In this document: positions 8,007-15,262 of the stretch, in pieces
How the letters are laid out: the number at the start of each line of letters is the position of its first letter
Numbering within the stretch: the stretch's first letter is position 1
Source of the DNA: Halalkalicoccus jeotgali B3
GTDB taxonomy: Archaea; Halobacteriota; Halobacteria; Halobacteriales; Halalkalicoccaceae
Assembly: GCF_000196895.1 (NCBI RefSeq)
Contig: NC_014297.1
Location: 2,463,770 to 2,527,769 of the forward strand
Direction: 5' to 3'
Length of the DNA: 64,000 nucleotides
Notes under the pieces: model-generated
Seen by the model: only the letters and a program-made list of their open reading frames with translations
Told to the model about the DNA's origin: nothing
Database searches by the model: none
Made by a program: the position numbers and the translations under genes

Positions 8007-9650
8007 TCACGCCAGCGTATACGTATCGAACCGGCGGACGACGTACCGATACGCGACGGGCGGAACGACGGCCCCGAGCGAAACGGCGACGACACCGCCG
8101 ACGAGACGGAGCGTCGCAGGGGCTAGCTCGACGGGCGAGACGAGAAGCGTAGACCAGAACGCGATGGCGTTCGAGACGAGGGTCGCACCACCCGGAACCA
8201 GGGCGACCGCAGCACCGACAAAGCCCATCGCCACCACGAGCGTGTAGTAGACGAACGCCCGCTTGCTCGGAACCACGACGCGTCGGTTGTGGGTGATCCG
8301 GACCGTACCGAACCGGGGAAAGACGGTTCCGATCGCCACCGCAACGATCGGCCCGGTAACGCTGAGAAGGGCGCTCACAGCGGTCAACAGCACCCAGACG
8401 GTCGGTTCGAGCGGACTCAACGCGCCGGCGATCGCGGTCAGCGCAACGAGCACCGGGAGGCCCACGGCCGTCACGGAAAGGACGTGACCCCCGACGAACT
8501 GGGAGCCACGAACCGTCGAGGTCAGCGTCAACGGGAGCATCGGTCCCTCGTCCCCCAACGGGTTGAGCGCCGCCGCACCGATCGCCCACGTCCCGTAGAG
8601 CGCCACCAGGACGGGCAGCGATCCCGGGACCTGTCCCGATGTGACTGCTCCCCGAAGCGGAACGAACAGGAACAACAGGGGATACGCCACGTAGACGAGC
8701 CGGAACGGGGTGCGAGCGGTCCGCGACCAGATAGTCGCGGTCACGGTTCGCGTCGGCCCCGATGCGATCCGCGAGAGGAACGCAGCGTTCGACCCCGACG
8801 GGGCGCGCTTTCGGACGGTGGGCCGTGGCCCGTCCGTATACCAGAGCCCGGTCGCCGCACGGACGTCCAGCGCGACGAGCAGCGGAACGCCGACGGCGAA
8901 CAGGGCGGTCGCACCCGCGATCCGTATCGGGGAGGGATCGACGCCGGGAATGCCGAGGACGAGCAGGTCGCCGAACCACGCCATCGGGGCGTCCTGCAGG
9001 AGGACGAACAGCCGTCCCAGAAGCCGGCCAAAGGCCTGCGAGGAGACGGCGGCGAAGTAGACGAGGAACCCGACGACCGCGAGGACCGAGCGGTATCGCG
9101 TGAGCAGTTCCGAGCGGGCGAACAGGGTTTTCAACACCAGCCCGACGAGGTGGCCGACAAGCAGCGCCGTCGCGAGCAGTGCGAACAGCGCGCTGACGAC
9201 GCTCAGGAACGCCGCCGGCGCCCGAAGGCCGACCGACAGCGCCGCACTCACCGCGAGGAGCGGAACCGCGACGACCGAAACCAGACGGGCGAACTCGGCC
9301 AGCACGAGCCCGCCGACGACGTCGGAAGCGGGAACGGTCGTCAACAGCCCCGCCTCGTTGTCGATCCGCCCGGTCTTGCCGACGGCCCGTTGGGCGATCA
9401 GGACCGTCGAAACGAGCCATACGAGCGCGAGCGACCCGCGAACGACGCCGAGAACGGGAACGGCGTCGATGATCGAGCCGGCGAAGCGATACGCCACGTA
9501 CGAGCCCCCGATCGTCGGCCCCCCGACGAACAGCAGCGCGAAGAGGGCGACCCCGAGCAGTTGGATCGGGCTCGTGCTGATGGCCCGACGGCTCCGTAGA
9601 CACTCGATACGGGCGATTCGGGCGCTCGTACGTGGCGTCGGCCAGTTCAT
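8007..9650 (-). CDS. ABC-2-like multi-pass membrane permease, no ATPase nearby
   Basis: This 547-residue protein is almost entirely membrane-embedded, with about 12 hydrophobic segments in two halves separated by an Arg-rich loop near residues 270-310. It resembles the large haloarchaeal ABC-2-type permeases that carry two fused copies of a six-helix unit. No ABC ATPase gene is present on either side. The start codon overlaps the stop of a 36-codon upstream frame in an ATGA. I cannot name the substrate. Confidence 0.75.
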   Translation of the reverse strand: MNWPTPRTSARIARIECLRSRRAISTSPIQLLGVALFALLFVGGPTIGGSYVAYRFAGSIIDAVPVLGVVRGSLALVWLVSTVLIAQRAVGKTGRIDNEAGLLTTVPASDVVGGLVLAEFARLVSVVAVPLLAVSAALSVGLRAPAAFLSVVSALFALLATALLVGHLVGLVLKTLFARSELLTRYRSVLAVVGFLVYFAAVSSQAFGRLLGRLFVLLQDAPMAWFGDLLVLGIPGVDPSPIRIAGATALFAVGVPLLVALDVRAATGLWYTDGPRPTVRKRAPSGSNAAFLSRIASGPTRTVTATIWSRTARTPFRLVYVAYPLLFLFVPLRGAVTSGQVPGSLPVLVALYGTWAIGAAALNPLGDEGPMLPLTLTSTVRGSQFVGGHVLSVTAVGLPVLVALTAIAGALSPLEPTVWVLLTAVSALLSVTGPIVAVAIGTVFPRFGTVRITHNRRVVVPSKRAFVYYTLVVAMGFVGAAVALVPGGATLVSNAIAFWSTLLVSPVELAPATLRLVGGVVAVSLGAVVPPVAYRYVVRRFDTYTLA

Positions 9651-9757
9651 CGACTCACCGATACCCCACCAGACGACTGGGATCCGATCCCACGGTCGGC
9701 TCCCGGGTCGCGATAGCTTCGATCACCGATCCACCCACGGACACCGCCGATAATCAT
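9647..9757 (-). CDS. Possible leader ORF coupled to the permease gene
   Basis: A 36-codon frame starts MIIGGVRGWIG at ATG 9757 and ends in a TGA that overlaps the permease ATG (ATGA at 9647-9650). A TATA-like TTTTTATT at 9779-9786 lies 26 bases upstream of its ATG, so this would be the first codon of a leaderless transcript. The peptide is Gly/Ser/Arg-rich and has no recognisable domain. It could be a real small protein, or a translated leader that delivers ribosomes to the permease start. Confidence 0.4.
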   Translation of the reverse strand: MIIGGVRGWIGDRSYRDPGADRGIGSQSSGGVSVSR

Positions 9758-9778
9758 GCACAGTACATTCCTATCGAA

Positions 9779-9786
9779 AATAAAAA
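9779..9786 (-). promoter_or_regulatory. TATA box for the permease unit
   Basis: TTTTTATT on the minus strand stands out in an AT-rich patch (9771-9800) inside GC-rich DNA. It lies 26 bases from ATG 9757. The rest of the interval 9758-9898 shows no gene. Confidence 0.5.
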
Positions 9787-9898
9787 CGTTATCGTTCGGG
9801 CGGTCGGATCCAATCGGGTATGGACCGACGCGGTCCACGGTCGCCGGATTATCCCGCATGGTCGGTGTGACCAGGGGTTCATCCATCGTCGCCCAGGG

Positions 9899-10303
9899 TT
9901 ATCCCTCCGATCCCGGCCACGTCGTGACGAACAGCGTCTCGCCGGGCAGGGTTCGCCGCGAGACGGGAACTACAGGACCGTCCCCGCCGAGCGTGGTAAA
10001 GAGACAGTCGGCGCCGACCCGGCGGGCCAAATCCCGGATCGGACGATGGAGCTCCGGCGGGCAGTTGAGCGCGTAGATCGCCTCCGCGTCGGCGAAGTTC
10101 CCCAGGTCGGGGTCGGTGACGTCATCGAGGACGAAGGCGACGCCATCGGGTACCTCACGGGAATAGATGTCGAGCGCCGTAACTCGACACCCGCGGGCGA
10201 CGAGCGCGCGAGCCACGTCGGTCCGACGGCCGATACCGACCTCGACGAGCGAATCGTATCCCGCGAGTTCGTCGGCAAGCGCCTCGCAGGTGTCGAGTTT
10301 CAT
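9899..10303 (-). CDS. UPF0146 family protein (methyltransferase-like fold)
   Basis: From ATG 10303 this is 134 residues: MKLDTCEALADELAGYDSLV and so on. It resembles a shortened class I methyltransferase: VEVGIGRRTDVARALVARG takes the place of the SAM-binding Gly-rich loop, VTALDIYSREVPDG carries the acidic residue, and AIYALNCPPELHRP follows. This matches the archaeal UPF0146 group, whose substrate is unknown. It is divergent from amzA with 40 bases between starts. Longer upstream frames would read through the amzA gene and are rejected. Confidence 0.82.
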   Translation of the reverse strand: MKLDTCEALADELAGYDSLVEVGIGRRTDVARALVARGCRVTALDIYSREVPDGVAFVLDDVTDPDLGNFADAEAIYALNCPPELHRPIRDLARRVGADCLFTTLGGDGPVVPVSRRTLPGETLFVTTWPGSEG

Positions 10304-10343
10304 GGCCGTGATATTTATGATTCGGTACGTCATACCCCTTTTC

Positions 10344-10865
10344 ATGCATGTCGACATCGTGCCGATCGGGGAGCTCTCGGGGGCGGTCAAACGGGAAGCC
10401 TCCGCGGGGCTGCGAGCGGTGTATGACTGTGACGTGACCGTCCACGACGAACAGTCCGTTCCCGCCGGCGCGTACGACGCGAAGCGAAACCAACACCGCG
10501 CCGAGGAGTTCATCGAACTCGCCGGCCGGGTCGGAAGCGGCGAGAAGAACATCGCCATCACCGCCAAGGACCTCTTTTACCGGCGGCGAAACTACGTCTT
10601 CGGGCTGGCCTATCTCGACGGTAACGGCAGCGTGATCTCGACCTACCGCCTGCAGACCTCGAGCGACGGCGGCTTTTCCGAGAAGAGCGCAAGCGAGATC
10701 TTCGGCGACAGAGTGCGCAAGGAGGTCGTCCACGAGATCGGCCACACGATGGGGCTCGAACACTGCGACAACAACCGCTGTGTGATGAACTTCTCGCCGA
10801 CGGTTCGGGAGGTCGACATCAAAGAGCAGAACCTCTGTGGGACCTGCCAGCGCTCGGTTCTCTAA
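10344..10865 (+). CDS. amzA: Archaemetzincin (zinc metalloprotease)
   Basis: This 173-residue protease contains the family signature. Zinc ligands are H130, H134 and H140 in HEIGHTMGLEH, with catalytic E131. It is followed by C141, C146 and the Met-turn CVMNFS, then CGTC at 165-168 for a second structural zinc. This spacing is diagnostic of archaemetzincins, which are cytoplasmic proteins with no signal peptide; the physiological substrate is unknown. The start at 10344 gives the normal length. The stop overlaps the stop of the convergent SDR gene by two bases. Confidence 0.95.
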   Translation: MHVDIVPIGELSGAVKREASAGLRAVYDCDVTVHDEQSVPAGAYDAKRNQHRAEEFIELAGRVGSGEKNIAITAKDLFYRRRNYVFGLAYLDGNGSVISTYRLQTSSDGGFSEKSASEIFGDRVRKEVVHEIGHTMGLEHCDNNRCVMNFSPTVREVDIKEQNLCGTCQRSVL

Positions 10866-11623
10866 CGCACCGTCCAGCCCCCGTCGACGCCGAGACACGC
10901 CCCCGTAACGTAGCTCGCGGCCTCGCTCGCGAGGAAGACGACCGGCGCGGCGATCTCTTCGGGTTCGGCGAACCGCTCTAATGGCGTGCGCGAGAGCAGC
11001 GACTCGCGGAGTCCCTCGTTTTCCATCGCCTCTTTGGTCAACTCGGTCGCCACGTAACCGGGCGCGACGGCGTTGACCCTCGTCTCCGGGGCCCAATCGA
11101 GCGCCATGCTCTTGGTGAGGCCAACTAGCCCGTGTTTCGAGGCGACGTAGGGGTGCTGGCGGGGCAGTCCCACGAGCCCGCCGACGCTGGCGACGTTGAC
11201 GACCGACTCCACCGAGCCCTCGCCGGCGACTGTCGCACACAGGAAGGCACCGCGAAGGTTCACGTCGAGGGTGCGGTCGTACCCGTCCATCTCGATCGTC
11301 TCGGGTTTGCCGAGGGCGTCCTCGGGGTTGATCCCGGCGTTGTTCACGAGCACGTCGGGGGGTCCGATCTCCTCGCCGACCCGCTCAAACAGCGTCCGGA
11401 CATCGTCCTCGTCGGTGACGTCGGTGGGGTGGAGCAGGGAGTCACCGCCACGCTGTTCGATCTCGCCGACAACGGTTTCGAGCGAGTCTGCCGACCGGGC
11501 AGCAGGCACCACGTCCGCACCGGCCTCCGCGAGCGCGAGTGCGATCGCCCGGCCGATCCCGCGGCTCGCACCCGTGACGACCGCCGTGTTCCCCGTACAG
11601 TCGAACGCGTCGAGAACGGACAT
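10862..11623 (-). CDS. Short-chain dehydrogenase/reductase
   Basis: This 253-residue SDR has the cofactor motif VVTGASRGIGRA near 16, NNAG near 93, the catalytic Ser in VNVASVGG and the YxxxK pair in YVASKHG near 158. APGYVATELT and a C-terminal ASYVTGACLGVDGGW are typical of FabG-like oxidoreductases. The Arg at VPAARSAD suggests NADP use. The substrate cannot be read from sequence. A CTTAAGC element about 27 bases upstream of ATG 11623 suggests a leaderless transcript. Confidence 0.93.
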   Translation of the reverse strand: MSVLDAFDCTGNTAVVTGASRGIGRAIALALAEAGADVVPAARSADSLETVVGEIEQRGGDSLLHPTDVTDEDDVRTLFERVGEEIGPPDVLVNNAGINPEDALGKPETIEMDGYDRTLDVNLRGAFLCATVAGEGSVESVVNVASVGGLVGLPRQHPYVASKHGLVGLTKSMALDWAPETRVNAVAPGYVATELTKEAMENEGLRESLLSRTPLERFAEPEEIAAPVVFLASEAASYVTGACLGVDGGWTVR

Positions 11624-11664
11624 ACCGGGCGTGTGGCGGGCGGGGGCTTAAGCGCTCGGTCGGG

Positions 11665-12084
11665 TCAGCGAACGACGGTAACGGGAACCGGCGACCGCCG
11701 GACGACGAGTTCGGCGACGTTCCCGATCAAAAGCCGCGAGGAGAGGTCCCGACCGTGGCCCCCGATGACGACGACGTCGAACCCCTCTGCCCGCTCGACG
11801 ATGGCCCGCGATGGATTGCCGACCGCGACGGCGGTTTCGACCGGGGTGGTGTGGTCGGCGGCCACCTCGCGGGCGCGATCGAAGACGGACTGGGCATGAT
11901 TTCTCGCCGCCTGCGAGACGTCCTCGGAAAGCGAGATTCCCGCTGCCTCGCCCATGAACCAGCTCGGCACGCCGACAACCGTCAGAACCGTTATTTCGGC
12001 GTCCGGATAGGCCTCGACGGCGAATTCGAGCGCTTTTACGGATAGCTCAGAGCCGTCCATCGGGACGAGGATGCGGGCGGTCAT
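11665..12084 (-). CDS. Universal stress protein (UspA family)
   Basis: This 139-residue single-domain Usp has ILVPMDGSELSVKALEFA at the N-terminus and the nucleotide loop GGHGRDLSSRLLIGNVAE near the C-terminus. The loop follows G-2x-G-9x-G but has Asn where the ATP-binding consensus has Ser or Thr. Many haloarchaeal genomes carry dozens of these genes. Nucleotide binding is likely but not certain with the Asn variant. Confidence 0.93.
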   Translation of the reverse strand: MTARILVPMDGSELSVKALEFAVEAYPDAEITVLTVVGVPSWFMGEAAGISLSEDVSQAARNHAQSVFDRAREVAADHTTPVETAVAVGNPSRAIVERAEGFDVVVIGGHGRDLSSRLLIGNVAELVVRRSPVPVTVVR

Positions 12085-12142
12085 ACCGGATCTACGCGCC
12101 GCGAGTCGATAACCGTGGCCGATCCCGAGGACCGCGAGGCGC

Positions 12143-12616
12143 TCAGCGCGAGAGGGCGAACCCGGCCGTCATGAGCGAGGTCGTGATCCCGAACAGACCG
12201 AGGAGCGCCAACTGAATAAGGGTCCGAGGGCTCCCTTCGATGAACGGGATCGCGGCGAGCGCGCCGAGGCCGATGACTGCGAACACGACCGCGAGGATCG
12301 GGTCGTACGTTTCGTCGTAGCGTTCGTCGAGGGCCACGGAGAGTCGGACCCACCGGTTTCCCTCGGGGGAGTCGTCGACCTCCGTGAGCCGGCGTTCGAT
12401 CCCCTCGTCTGTGCGAACCGCATGGAACAGCCGCCGGTAGCCGACCAGCATGGCGCCGAACATCGCGCCGAGGAACGACCCGGCGAGGAGGTTCTGGCGC
12501 CCACCGAGCGCGAGGACCGCGAGCCCGACAGTGAGCGTCGGGGCGAGAAAGAGCGCGAGATACTCTCGGAGGTCGACGAATGGCGCTCGCGTCTCTCCGC
12601 TGTCCGCCGATTGCAC
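12143..12616 (-). CDS. Four-helix membrane protein of unknown function
   Basis: Starting at GTG 12616, this 157-residue protein has two hydrophobic segments near 25-60, a charged middle (RTDEGIERRLTEVDDSPEG) and two more segments near 107-155. I do not recognise a family. TATAAAA on the minus strand at 12641-12647 is about 28 bases upstream, so a leaderless transcript is likely. Next to it lies ATAAATTTCAT, an 11-base string also found in the promoter of the aldo/keto reductase at 41019. Confidence 0.7.
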   Translation of the reverse strand: MQSADSGETRAPFVDLREYLALFLAPTLTVGLAVLALGGRQNLLAGSFLGAMFGAMLVGYRRLFHAVRTDEGIERRLTEVDDSPEGNRWVRLSVALDERYDETYDPILAVVFAVIGLGALAAIPFIEGSPRTLIQLALLGLFGITTSLMTAGFALSR

Positions 12617-12676
12617 TGTCGTTCGTGATCTACTCGCCCGTTTTATATGAAATTTATGTAGAGAATCCGCGATCAG

Positions 12677-14491
12677 CTACGGCGCGTAGTAGTACTCGCC
12701 CTGTTTTTTCTGCTGGCGGTCGAGCTGGCTGTCGGGCTTGTTGATGCGCGGGCGACCCGTACGCTCGTCCCGGCGGAAGGTCACATCGAGGTTCGCGAGG
12801 AACTCGTTCATCCCCTCGCGCATCCCCTGTGGCTGGCTCGCGTGGCCGTGGTGGGCGGGTTCGCCGTCGAAGACCAGCAGGCGGTCCGCGAGCAGGTCCA
12901 TCATGTAGATGTCGTGGTCGATCACCATGACGGTCGCGTCCTGCGTCTCGGCGTACCGGCGGATCGCGCGGGTCGCGAGCACCCGCTGTTCGACGTCGAG
13001 ATGTGCGGAAGGCTCGTCGAGCAGGAACAGGTCGGCGTCCTTTGAGAGACACGCCGCGATGGCGACGCGCTGGCGCTCCCCGCCCGAGAGGTCGACGAGG
13101 TTCTGCTCCATGATCCGCGAGAGCTGGAGGGGTTTTGCGATCTCGGTGTTCCAATGGGAGGAGCCGAAGTCGTCGGTGATCGACGAGAGGAAGACGTCGA
13201 CGCGCATCGGCTGGTCGATCTCGATGTACTGGGGCTTGTACGCGACCTCCAGATCGGTCTCGAACTCGCCCTCGTCGGGCGCGAGCTTTCCGGCGACGAG
13301 CTTCGCGAAGGTGGATTTCCCGATCCCGTTCGGACCGACGATCCCCAACACTTCCTCCTCGCGGATCGTGCCGCGTTCGACCGCAAGCGAGAAGGCGTCC
13401 TCGCCGTAGGACTTCTCCATTGCGGGGTATTCGACCAGCGAGTCCGCCCGGCTCACCGTCCGGGGAGCGTGCTGCTCGAAGCCGATGGCTTCGGGGCGGA
13501 TTCGCATGTTTTCGTTGTCGAGATAGCCCGCGAGGTACTCGTTGATACCATTACGAACGGATTTCGGCGAGGTGATCACACCGTAGGCACCGGGCTCACC
13601 GTAGGCGACGTGGAGGTTGTCACAGAGCAGGTCGAGGATCGCCAGATCGTGTTCGACCACGAGCATGGATCGGTCGCCCTCTTCTGCGAGTTCGCGGACG
13701 ATGCGAGCGACGGTGACGCGCTGGCCGATGTCGAGGTAGGGCGTGATCTCGTCGAGGAAGTAGAAGTCGGCGTCCCGCGCCAGACAGGCGGCGATGGCCA
13801 CCCGCTGGAGCTCCCCGCCCGAAAGCTCGTCGATCCCCTGATCCATGACGGGGGAAATCGAGAGCCGTTCGACGAGTTCGTCGAGCGCACCGCGCTCGTC
13901 GGTGTGTTCGAGCAGCTCGCGGGTGTTGCCGTCGAACTGCTTGGGGATCTGATCGACGTACTGGGGTTTGCGTGCCACGCTGACCTCGCCGTCGCGCACC
14001 TCGCGGATGTAGTCCTGGAGTTCGGTGCCCCGATAGGCGTCGAGGACGGCGTCCCAGCCCGGGGGCTCCTCGTGCTGGCCGAGGTTCGGCGTGAGCTCGC
14101 CGGCGAGGATCTTCACCGCGGTGGACTTCCCGATCCCGTTGGGACCCAAAATCCCGGTGACCTGGCCCTCGATGGGGATCGGCAGGCCGTAGAGTGAAAA
14201 GGCGTTCTCGCCGTAGCGGTGAACGGGCTCGTCCTGCAGTTCCTGGGGCAGGTTGATGATCTCGATGGCGTCGAAGGGACACTTCTCGACGCAGATCCCG
14301 CAGGTCTCGCCCAAACAGATCTCCTCGGAGATGCGGATCTGGTCGGGACTGCCCTCCTCTGTGTCCTCGCCTCGTTGGGTGATGCACTCCTTTCCCGTCC
14401 GGTTTGGCGGACAGTAGTTCGCACACTCGTAGCTACAGCGATCCGGCTGACACCTGTCGAGGTCGACGACGGCGATGCTGTCGTCGGCCAT
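12677..14491 (-). CDS. abce1: ABCE1 / RNase L inhibitor homologue, ribosome-recycling ATPase
   Basis: This 604-residue ATPase splits ribosomes after termination and takes part in initiation. It has two N-terminal [4Fe-4S] clusters (Cys 14, 19, 23, 27 and Cys 59, 64, 67, 71). Twin ABC domains follow: Walker A GPNGIGKST at 116-124 and again in the second half (VGPNGIGKSTFAK), with signatures LSGGELQR and LSGGERQR. Order and length match ABCE1 across archaea and eukaryotes. A one-base gap separates it from the small membrane protein gene upstream, so the two are very likely one operon. Confidence 0.97.
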   Translation of the reverse strand: MADDSIAVVDLDRCQPDRCSYECANYCPPNRTGKECITQRGEDTEEGSPDQIRISEEICLGETCGICVEKCPFDAIEIINLPQELQDEPVHRYGENAFSLYGLPIPIEGQVTGILGPNGIGKSTAVKILAGELTPNLGQHEEPPGWDAVLDAYRGTELQDYIREVRDGEVSVARKPQYVDQIPKQFDGNTRELLEHTDERGALDELVERLSISPVMDQGIDELSGGELQRVAIAACLARDADFYFLDEITPYLDIGQRVTVARIVRELAEEGDRSMLVVEHDLAILDLLCDNLHVAYGEPGAYGVITSPKSVRNGINEYLAGYLDNENMRIRPEAIGFEQHAPRTVSRADSLVEYPAMEKSYGEDAFSLAVERGTIREEEVLGIVGPNGIGKSTFAKLVAGKLAPDEGEFETDLEVAYKPQYIEIDQPMRVDVFLSSITDDFGSSHWNTEIAKPLQLSRIMEQNLVDLSGGERQRVAIAACLSKDADLFLLDEPSAHLDVEQRVLATRAIRRYAETQDATVMVIDHDIYMMDLLADRLLVFDGEPAHHGHASQPQGMREGMNEFLANLDVTFRRDERTGRPRINKPDSQLDRQQKKQGEYYYAP

Positions 14492-14492
14492 C

Positions 14493-14792
14493 TCAGACCG
14501 ATGCCCCGGTGGTCAGCAGGATGCCCCAGGTGACGAACCAGAGACAGAAGCTCATAAAGACGACGAACACCCTGTCCTTGCCCGAGAACTCCTCGACGAT
14601 TCCCGTCATCTTGAGCAGCGGGAACTGGATTACGATGAGCGCGCCCAGCACGGCGAGCGCGATGGGATCGCCGGCGTCGCTCGCGAGCGCGGAGGAGGCG
14701 ATCCCCGCGCCGATCCCCGCGAGCGAGGCGACCGCGGTGACCGACACCGCCCGGACGTGGGCTGCGCGCTGTTCGACCGCTTCGGTTGCCAT
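14493..14792 (-). CDS. Small three-helix membrane protein, possibly EMC6-like
   Basis: From ATG 14792 (MATEAVEQRAAHVR) this is 99 residues with three hydrophobic segments: near 20-40, 47-62 and a C-terminal VFVVFMSFCLWFVTWGILL. The pattern resembles haloarchaeal proteins described as EMC6-like, which would link it to membrane-protein insertion; I hold that only tentatively. It directly precedes ABCE1 by one base. A ten-residue longer start exists at 14819 but looks less likely because of its GC-rich, Pro/Ser start. Confidence 0.65.
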   Translation of the reverse strand: MATEAVEQRAAHVRAVSVTAVASLAGIGAGIASSALASDAGDPIALAVLGALIVIQFPLLKMTGIVEEFSGKDRVFVVFMSFCLWFVTWGILLTTGASV

Positions 14793-14868
14793 GGGCGAGG
14801 ATCGGCCGCCGGGACTCAAAAGCCGTTCGCTTATCCCCGCCCAGACGGTGTGAGACGGATGCTCAACC

Positions 14869-14874
14869 TTTATA
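14869..14874 (+). promoter_or_regulatory. TATA box of the winged-helix gene
   Basis: TTTATA at 14869-14874 is centred about 29 bases upstream of ATG 14901. This supports the short start of the regulator and a leaderless or nearly leaderless transcript. Confidence 0.6.
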
Positions 14875-14900
14875 CTCGTGGCGCGTTTCGATTCGTAGTG

Positions 14901-15179
14901 ATGACTGGCTCAGAGACGGAGACCGTCGAGGATCTCCCCCCGAGCGCGAAACTCGTTTTCAAAGTGCTCGAATACAACGGCTCGCTCACGCAAAAACAGA
15001 TCGTCAACGAATCGATGCTCTCGGCACGCACGGTACGGTACGCGCTCGAACGCCTCGAAAACATCGACATCGTCGAGGAGGACATCTACTTCGCCGACGC
15101 CCGACAGAACCTCTACACCCTCGACGAGCAGGCGGTCGTCGCCGACGGCGGCCCCGACGAGGCCTGCTGTGCGGAGTAG
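14901..15179 (+). CDS. Winged-helix (MarR-like) transcriptional regulator
   Basis: Residues 15-75 of this 92-residue protein form a winged helix: LPPSAKLVFKVLEYNGSLTQ, then VNESMLSARTVRYALERLE as recognition helix, then the wing up to ARQNLYTLDE. It has no ligand or dimerisation extension, so it may be a small DNA-binding protein or an RNA polymerase-associated factor. The promoter TATA position supports the start at 14901. It is followed by a convergent PIN-ATPase gene, so its targets cannot be guessed from context. The tail ends DEACCAE, with two adjacent cysteines. Confidence 0.82.
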   Translation: MTGSETETVEDLPPSAKLVFKVLEYNGSLTQKQIVNESMLSARTVRYALERLENIDIVEEDIYFADARQNLYTLDEQAVVADGGPDEACCAE

Positions 15180-15262
15180 TCGGCCCCGTCGGTAGTCCGA
15201 CTCCGCTCGGGACGTTCGTTGATCTGCGCGTGAAACGCCTCGAAACCCGGACGCCCAAGCGA

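Noticed and set aside
6553-9603. A 1016-codon minus-strand frame spanning the unknown protein gene, HAD gene and permease
   Set aside because: It is an Arg/Pro-rich shadow that crosses three gene boundaries and two strands' worth of real genes.
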